A DNA stretch of 11,654 nt from Erysipelotrichaceae bacterium (GTDB lineage: Bacteria; Bacillota_I; Bacilli_A; Erysipelotrichales; Coprobacillaceae). The notes beneath the pieces were generated by a model. It had not been told where the DNA came from and ran no database searches. It saw only the letters and a program-made list of their open reading frames with translations. Made by a program: the position numbers and the translations under genes. Position 1 is the first letter of the stretch, and each line of letters begins with the position of its first letter. Location: the NCBI GenBank assembly GCA_021202205.1, contig JAJQDJ010000146.1, forward strand, positions 1 to 11,654, given 5' to 3'. Positions 7,281-11,654 of this stretch are shown in pieces.

Positions 7281-7289
7281 TGTTATAAT
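7281..7289 (+). promoter_or_regulatory. Extended -10 promoter of the PfkB kinase pseudogene
   Basis: TGTTATAAT at 7281-7289 is a full extended -10 element without a good -35. Transcription would start near 7295, so the AGGTGA ribosome binding site (7295-7300) would lie almost at the 5' end of the message. This argues for the start at 7306 over the ATG at 7270, which lies upstream of the promoter. Confidence 0.6.
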
Positions 7290-7305
7290 AGACCAGGTGA
7301 TAAAA

Positions 7306-8163
7306 ATGTTAAAAGCTTTAATTATAGGATCATGTGTATGTGATGTCATTATTCGTGTTCATCAGTATCCAAAAATCAGTGGTGATGAAAATATTATCAA
7401 ACAACAATTACAGCTTGGCGGTTGTGCATATAATGTTGCTCATATTTTACAGCAGTTAAATGTTCCCTTTGATTTATTTGCTCCTGTTGGAACAGGTATA
7501 TACGGTGAATTTGTAAGAGAGAATTTGATAAAGGAACATATTCCTATACTTATAGAAAATAATAAAAATAATGGGTGTTGTTATTGTATTGTAGATGATA
7601 GTAGTGAACGAACTTTTATATGTGAACATGGAACCGAATATTTTTTTCAAAAAGAATATTTTAATGTATTAAATATGCATAATTATGATTGTATCTATAT
7701 TTGTGGTTTAGAAATTGAAGAAACAACTGGTAACAATATTATTGAGTTTTTAGAAAAATATGCAGATAAAACTGTTTATTTTGCTCCAGGGCCAAGAATT
7801 AATCAAATCGATAGCAATAAATTATAAAGAATCTTTGCTTTACATCCAATTATTCATTTAAATAAACAGGAATTATTATCCTATACAAAACTTAATGATA
7901 TCAACCAAGCAGCTGCAACGTTATATGAGTTAACGCACAATAGCATTATTGTTACTTTAGGAAAACAAGGTTGCTTTTATTATGATAATAATAATCATTT
8001 TGTTGTGTCATCAATAGCTCAAAAAATTGAAAGTAGCGTAGGCGCTGGTGATAGCCATATAGGTGGAATAATTGCTTATCAAAAGAAAAACTATAACTGG
8101 AATGATACCTTAAATCATGCCAATATGATAGCATCACAACAATTATCACGAAAATCGTCATAA
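7306..8163 (+). pseudogene. PfkB-family carbohydrate kinase, interrupted by one in-frame stop
   Basis: A ribokinase/PfkB-family sugar kinase. The reading frame starting at 7306 (AGGTGA 5 nt upstream) gives 173 residues, then TAA at 7825-7827. The same frame continues without a shift for 111 more codons to TAA at 8161-8163. The first part has the N-terminal family features: GS..CD near residues 8-13, GGCAYN near 38-43 and VGTGIYGEF near 61-69. The part after the stop has LTLGKQG-like VTLGKQG and the catalytic GAGDSHIGG, whose Asp is the base of these kinases. The total of about 285 codons matches the family. A product ending at 7827 lacks the active site. No start codon with a ribosome binding site follows the stop, so the rest is unlikely to be made separately. 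A sequencing error or stop readthrough are alternatives. Confidence 0.88.
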
Positions 8164-8170
8164 TATTTAA

Positions 8171-8192
8171 AAAAGTCTTATTCAAGACTTTT
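8171..8192. terminator. Terminator between kinase pseudogene and dehydrogenase
   Basis: A 9-bp perfect stem AAAAGTCTT/AAGACTTTT (8171-8179 with 8184-8192) has a 4-nt loop ATTC. On the minus strand it ends in six Ts, so it is best suited to the phosphoesterase-dehydrogenase operon, whose stop codon (8194-8196) is 1 nt away. On the plus strand the T tail is broken by a C but could still act. Confidence 0.8.
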
Positions 8193-8193
8193 C

Positions 8194-9552
8194 TTATACC
8201 ACAATATTTCTTTTTTCATCATTAATATAACTAATAACATTTTGATATGTTTCATCGACACATCTTTGTCTAGATTCAATAGAACCCCAGCCAACATGAG
8301 GTGTTAAAATCACCTTATTCATATTTTCTATACTATAAATAATATCATTTTCTTCTAAAGGTTCATGTTCAAATACATCCAATCCTACACCAGCCAAATA
8401 CCCCGCATTGAGGACATCAACAAGAGCTTTTTCTTCGATGATACCTCCTCTACCAATATTAATGAGATATGCTTCTTTTTTCATTTGTAGCAAGGCTTCT
8501 TTATCAAATAAATAATGCGTTTGATCATTTAATGGAGCGTGAATAGAAATGACATCTGATGTTTGCAATAATGTATCAAAATCAACTTGTTTATAATCAT
8601 CAGTGTTATTTTGTCCACTGGTTGAAAAATATTGCACATGTGCACCTAACACAGAAACAATTTCAGCAACTCGGCGTCCTATAGCTCCTAAGCCAACAAT
8701 TCCCCATGTTAAAGAGGAGATATCATGAAAATGATAATCAAAGAAACTAAATTGACCACTTCTTTCATATGCTTTTGATTTTACATAAGTATCATAAGCA
8801 TTATTTTTTTCGATTAAATGAAGCGCTAAAGCCAAAGTATGCTGTGCTACTGTATCTGTTGAATAACCTTTAATATTTCTCACTTGAATTTGACGATCTT
8901 GGCAATAGTCTAAATCAACATTATTGACCCCAGTAGCAGTAAGACAAATAAGTTTTAATTGCTTCAAATCATGTAATGTGTCTTCATTCATAAGATTCTT
9001 ATTCGTAATAACAATATCAGCATTAAGAATTTTTTCACGTACCTGTGATTGTTCTGTTGTTTCATAAATAGTAATATTAGGTAATTGTTTTAACTTAGAT
9101 AAGTCAACATCTTTACCTAAACTTTCACTTTGTAACATAACAATACGATAATTAGGACGATGAAGCATTTCTAAAATCTTTTCATAACTCATCAGTGACG
9201 CTAATTGACCAAAATGATAAGCTACCTCATCACTACCTATATGATTATCTAAAACAACACCACACATCATTAAATCAAAAAAATCAAAAGAAAGTACTTG
9301 CTTCAACAAACATTGTGCCAATATTTTAGACTTATCTTCCTGAAATTCATCCATAGCCTGTAATATATCTTCCTTTAATGTTGGCTTCAACAATAAACAT
9401 TGCTGTAAACAAGAGGTTAAATCGTCATAATGAATAACTGTTTGATAAAAACTATCTTGCTTTAAAAAAGCTAACACAAGGTCATAATAATCCATCGGTA
9501 CTGGTTTAGCAAATCCTTTAGAAAAACTATAAAACAAAATCATATCATGCAT
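8194..9552 (-). CDS. D-2-hydroxyacid dehydrogenase with a ~134-residue unknown N-terminal domain
   Basis: Encodes 452 residues. Residues about 135-452 form a complete D-isomer-specific 2-hydroxyacid dehydrogenase: GLGAIG Rossmann motif (287-292) and catalytic set R368 (NIGRGG), E397 (DVFEHEP) and H419 (TPHVG). This enzyme type reduces 2-keto acids to D-2-hydroxy acids, or the reverse. After the second Rossmann strand the sequence is YFSTSG rather than the Asp of NAD-specific members, so NADP use is possible. Residues 1-134 are not part of this family and I do not recognise them; they look mostly helical, with Cys at 48, 52, 81 and 97. No ribosome binding site precedes an internal Met at 139, so the fusion is probably translated whole. 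The start at 9552 (AGGGG 8 nt upstream) overlaps the phosphoesterase gene by 8 nt. Confidence 0.85.
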   Translation of the reverse strand: MHDMILFYSFSKGFAKPVPMDYYDLVLAFLKQDSFYQTVIHYDDLTSCLQQCLLLKPTLKEDILQAMDEFQEDKSKILAQCLLKQVLSFDFFDLMMCGVVLDNHIGSDEVAYHFGQLASLMSYEKILEMLHRPNYRIVMLQSESLGKDVDLSKLKQLPNITIYETTEQSQVREKILNADIVITNKNLMNEDTLHDLKQLKLICLTATGVNNVDLDYCQDRQIQVRNIKGYSTDTVAQHTLALALHLIEKNNAYDTYVKSKAYERSGQFSFFDYHFHDISSLTWGIVGLGAIGRRVAEIVSVLGAHVQYFSTSGQNNTDDYKQVDFDTLLQTSDVISIHAPLNDQTHYLFDKEALLQMKKEAYLINIGRGGIIEEKALVDVLNAGYLAGVGLDVFEHEPLEENDIIYSIENMNKVILTPHVGWGSIESRQRCVDETYQNVISYINDEKRNIVV

Positions 9553-11005
9553 TATCATCACCCCTAAACAAATAAACTTCGACACGTTGCCTTTCAGCTT
9601 TAGCCTTATCATCATAAAATATCATACATATTGTCATTCTCTTTTGCGATATACTGTACTTCAATAAATTATATGAAATATAACGACTCTTACTTTCTTT
9701 TAATCCTCCCGTAGCACTACCTGCGCCTATATAATAAATCCCATCTACTTTTCTAAAGAAAGGCAAATGCTTATGACCATGTACCACATATTGAATACGA
9801 TGTTTCTTTAGCCACTGAATGAGCAATGGAGCATCTACTAATACCTTGGAAGTTTCCACAATATTATTAATAAATGTCTTTTCATGCCATTTTGTCTTAA
9901 TAAATTGTGCTTTCGTAATAGGATAAACATGATGATGCAACATAACAATAATAGTATAATCTTCAATATGATCAATCACTGATAATTCATCATCTATTTC
10001 ATCCAATTGCCTATGACCAACCTTCCCTCTAGCAAGATTCCCTTCGCTGGTCGTATCCATCTTGATTAGAATAATCTTTTCATCTTCCAATACCTTGATA
10101 CTTTCCCCTAATAAATATGCAATAACTTTACTTTTTTGCATCCTTCCAAAATTAAAGCCATGAACAATAACATCATGATTTCCCAATATAAAAGTCACAT
10201 CTGCTTTATAATTCTTTTTTAAATCTATCATAAAATCATGAGCTATATACATATTTTTACGATTAGGTAGTTCCATTAAATCACCTGTAATCAAAAACTT
10301 TAGAGGCTGATTCGATTTCAATAAAGGAACAATATGATCAAGTGAACTATAAAGGCGATCCAAACCCTGTTCTGTCTTATTCATTCCTCCAAAATGCGTA
10401 TCACTTATATGTACAAAATAAGAATCATCTTCATAAACATCATATATTTGAAATAAATCATAACCCCACTCTATAAATTGTTTTAAAGCTTTTAAATCAC
10501 TTTCATTATGGATAGGTATAAAGATACGTTCATTTTCATTAAATGCCAAAACACCCGGCCACTTATCAGCATGATTCATGGCATGAAAAAAAGCATTAAA
10601 AGGATCATAGAATGATAAATCAGATAGTTGAAAATAATCTTTAATATTATAGATACAAAATCCTTGTATTTCTAACTCATCAATATGGAAAACACTTTCT
10701 TCATCAAAACCAGGAATGAAAACAATATGGGTTCTATTGATATATGTTTCAGAAATTCTTTGAACCTCTTCAGTAAAAGGAATATGTAATAAATGATTGA
10801 TGTCAGAAGCCTTCATAACAGGTCGAAACAGATGTGTATCTGATTCAATAATGCTACGAAAAACATCACATTCAATATTTCTTGATAATAGCCACTCACA
10901 AAAACCTTGAATATAATCAAAAGATGAGACAATATCTCTCATATATGCCTGCTCATTATGATAAATCATGTTAAAAAAAGTGTTTATATAATCAATATCT
11001 TTCAC
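9545..11005 (-). CDS. Metallophosphoesterase with a ~195-residue unknown N-terminal region
   Basis: Encodes 486 residues. The calcineurin-like phosphoesterase domain occupies about 196-480 with all metal-binding motifs in order: DTH (202-204), GDLME (241-245), GNHD (275-278), the histidine cluster HHH (357-359) and GHKH (410-413). Such enzymes hydrolyse phosphomonoesters or diesters using two metal ions; the substrate cannot be told. Residues 1-195 are an unrecognised region, helical at first (about 1-90) and then alpha/beta (HIVFIPGFDEES at 93-104). No signal peptide or membrane helix is seen, so it is cytoplasmic. The chosen start is GTG at 11005, with AGGGTGA 5 nt upstream. A GTG at 11014 is in frame, but it lies within that ribosome binding site and next to the likely transcription start. 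It is the first gene of an operon with the dehydrogenase. Confidence 0.85.
   Translation of the reverse strand: MKDIDYINTFFNMIYHNEQAYMRDIVSSFDYIQGFCEWLLSRNIECDVFRSIIESDTHLFRPVMKASDINHLLHIPFTEEVQRISETYINRTHIVFIPGFDEESVFHIDELEIQGFCIYNIKDYFQLSDLSFYDPFNAFFHAMNHADKWPGVLAFNENERIFIPIHNESDLKALKQFIEWGYDLFQIYDVYEDDSYFVHISDTHFGGMNKTEQGLDRLYSSLDHIVPLLKSNQPLKFLITGDLMELPNRKNMYIAHDFMIDLKKNYKADVTFILGNHDVIVHGFNFGRMQKSKVIAYLLGESIKVLEDEKIILIKMDTTSEGNLARGKVGHRQLDEIDDELSVIDHIEDYTIIVMLHHHVYPITKAQFIKTKWHEKTFINNIVETSKVLVDAPLLIQWLKKHRIQYVVHGHKHLPFFRKVDGIYYIGAGSATGGLKESKSRYISYNLLKYSISQKRMTICMIFYDDKAKAERQRVEVYLFRGDDNA
9558..9565 (-). promoter_or_regulatory. Ribosome binding site deciding the dehydrogenase start
   Basis: On the minus strand AGGGGTGA lies inside the last codons of the phosphoesterase gene. 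Counted from GGGG it is 8 nt before the ATG at 9552, 2 nt before the ATG at 9558 and 17 nt before the ATG at 9543. The middle one is the best start. It gives an 8-nt gene overlap and suggests coupled translation. Confidence 0.7.
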
Positions 11006-11010
11006 TTTTC

Positions 11011-11017
11011 TCACCCT
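11011..11017 (-). promoter_or_regulatory. Ribosome binding site of the phosphoesterase at the very 5' end of its message
   Basis: AGGGTGA (11017-11011, minus strand) lies 5 nt before GTG at 11005. It begins about where transcription should start, judging from the -10 box at 11028-11023. The leader would be only about 12 nt, so the GTG inside this element (11014) is unlikely to be the start. Confidence 0.55.
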
Positions 11018-11022
11018 AATTT

Positions 11023-11052
11023 ATTATACTACATTATTCTAACAATAAACAA
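11023..11052 (-). promoter_or_regulatory. Promoter of the phosphoesterase-dehydrogenase operon
   Basis: On the minus strand, TTGTTT (11052-11047), an 18-bp spacer and a perfect TATAAT (11028-11023) precede the operon. The same -35 word is used by the nucleotidyltransferase promoter. The -35 box comes right after the T run of the upstream terminator, so the operon is separated from the TetR transcript. Confidence 0.65.
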
Positions 11053-11053
11053 G

Positions 11054-11103
11054 AAAAAACTCCACAAGCTCTTACAGGGGAGAGAAGTAGTAAGAGTGTG
11101 GAG
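11054..11103 (-). terminator. Strong terminator downstream of the TetR gene
   Basis: CTCCACA (11060-11066) pairs with TGTGGAG (11097-11103) and CTCTTAC (11069-11075) with GTAAGAG (11090-11096), leaving a 2-nt AG bulge and a 14-nt purine-rich loop. On the minus strand six Ts follow (11059-11054). It lies about 64 nt after the TetR stop codon and just before the promoter of the next operon. There is no T run on the plus strand. Confidence 0.8.
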
Positions 11104-11122
11104 TGTCAATAAATCATTGACA
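11104..11122. repeat. Perfect inverted repeat TGTCAAT-N5-ATTGACA
   Basis: The arms TGTCAAT (11104-11110) and ATTGACA (11116-11122) are perfectly complementary with a 5-bp spacer, giving 19 bp, a typical size for a TetR-family operator. It sits between the TetR stop codon and the terminator hairpin and directly abuts the latter. It could be an operator, or a small RNA hairpin in the 3' end of the TetR message. The repeat is certain; its function is not. Confidence 0.5.
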
Positions 11123-11166
11123 TGTGTATCATAAACTAGAATTATGAATTGAATGTTTCATTTCTC

Positions 11167-11654
11167 TTAATTATCACTTTTAGCATTTTCATAAACAAAG
11201 TCCGTTAAACTGTATGAACATAAGAATCTAAATATTTCAAATATTTCCTCAGGCGTTTGTTTGTAATTTGTTTTAACCCAATCACGACATATAAATATAG
11301 AAGTTGAAGCTAAATATCGTGCCAAATATTCCTTGGTGACTGGCGTCTTTGAAAAATCAACATCAAAATGTTCAAAAATAGATATATATGACTTAGTAAA
11401 AATATTTTCTAACATATTTTCAAAACTATTTTGACCTGTAATAGTAAATGCACGACGAAAGAATTCCTGTTTATCATAAATAACCTCAAGTGTATGCATA
11501 GCAAACTTTCCACTTGATTCAATACGCGCGTCAAATTGATTCATATCGAAATCGTTGAAAATCATGCGCTGTGTTAAATATTCTAAAGCATCATATTTAT
11601 CCATAAAATGATTATAAAATGTTCCTCTAATGACACCTGTTTTATCACATATTT
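11167..11654 (-). CDS. TetR-family transcriptional regulator, 5' end outside the window
   Basis: The frame ending at 11167 is open to the window edge. The upstream codons (11605-11652) encode ICDKTGVIRGTFYNHF, the classic second half of a TetR helix-turn-helix, running straight into MDKYDALEYL. The ATG at 11604 is therefore internal and the true start lies beyond 11654. About 162 residues are visible. After the DNA-binding end come roughly 140 residues of the all-helical ligand-binding domain, ending in FLCSYSLTDFVYENAKSDN. The whole protein is likely about 190 residues. The ligand and target are unknown; its target may be an adjacent gene off the right edge. A strong terminator follows the gene, and the inverted repeat at 11104-11122 may be one of its operators. 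Confidence 0.85.
   Translation of the reverse strand, partial: ICDKTGVIRGTFYNHFMDKYDALEYLTQRMIFNDFDMNQFDARIESSGKFAMHTLEVIYDKQEFFRRAFTITGQNSFENMLENIFTKSYISIFEHFDVDFSKTPVTKEYLARYLASTSIFICRDWVKTNYKQTPEEIFEIFRFLCSYSLTDFVYENAKSDN

Noticed and set aside
7200..7349. Extended start of the nucleotidyltransferase at 7349
   Set aside because: It would read through both divergent promoters and into the kinase gene; the family N-terminus and AAGGAG fit 7199.
7952..8185. Minus-strand open frame of 77 codons
   Set aside because: It is antisense to the C-terminal part of the kinase pseudogene, which has clear PfkB motifs on the plus strand; no ribosome binding site or family resemblance was seen.
11104..11145. 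Plus-strand promoter with TTGACA at 11117-11122, antisense to the TetR gene
   Set aside because: At 17 bp the -10 is only AATTAT, and the better TAGAAT is at a 14-bp spacing; the hexamer is better explained as an arm of the inverted repeat.

Overview
The window is low-GC DNA (A/T-rich codons, TAA/TGA stops, strong AGGAGG-type ribosome binding sites, TATAAT -10 boxes and extended -10 promoters). This fits a Bacillota genome, most plausibly a gut Erysipelotrichia or Clostridia-type organism. That placement is inferred from composition and gene style only; no rRNA or other marker gene is present. I see no insertion sequence, phage gene, CRISPR array, tRNA or rRNA.

Layout. 145-633 (+): small three-helix membrane protein of unknown function, ending in a terminator at 636-669. 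682-4116 (-): a two-gene operon for a heterodimeric ABC exporter, with TAA and ATG abutting. It diverges from a LysR-type regulator at 4216-5070 (+) across a 99-bp AT-rich gap that contains a perfect 21-bp palindrome. 5124-5786 (-): an orphan LytTR regulator with a degenerate receiver domain, divergent from a small XRE-type regulator at 5987-6253 (+) whose promoter carries a TTCGCAA/TTGCGAA inverted repeat. 6303-7199 (-): a sugar-phosphate-type nucleotidyltransferase, divergent from a PfkB-family kinase gene (7306-8163, +) that is interrupted by one in-frame TAA. 8194-11005 (-): a two-gene overlapping operon of a metallophosphoesterase with a ~195-residue unknown N-terminal region, then a D-2-hydroxyacid dehydrogenase with a ~134-residue unknown N-terminal region. 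11167-11654 (-): a TetR-family regulator that runs off the right edge.

How the genes may work together. The exporter and LysR pair look like one regulated efflux unit: one nucleotide-binding site is canonical and the other is degenerate, as in BmrCD/TM287-288-type exporters. The nucleotidyltransferase and the sugar-kinase pseudogene share a divergent promoter region and may once have formed one carbohydrate-handling unit. The phosphoesterase and dehydrogenase are translationally coupled and probably act in one process, which I cannot name.

Most novel-looking content: the two proteins with unrecognised N-terminal domains in one coupled operon; the single-codon break in the kinase gene; the pseudo-receiver LytTR regulator without a kinase; and a TTGCGAA motif shared by the XRE promoter and the promoter of the first gene. 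I do not see proof of a new multi-gene system. The coupled phosphoesterase/dehydrogenase operon is the best candidate.
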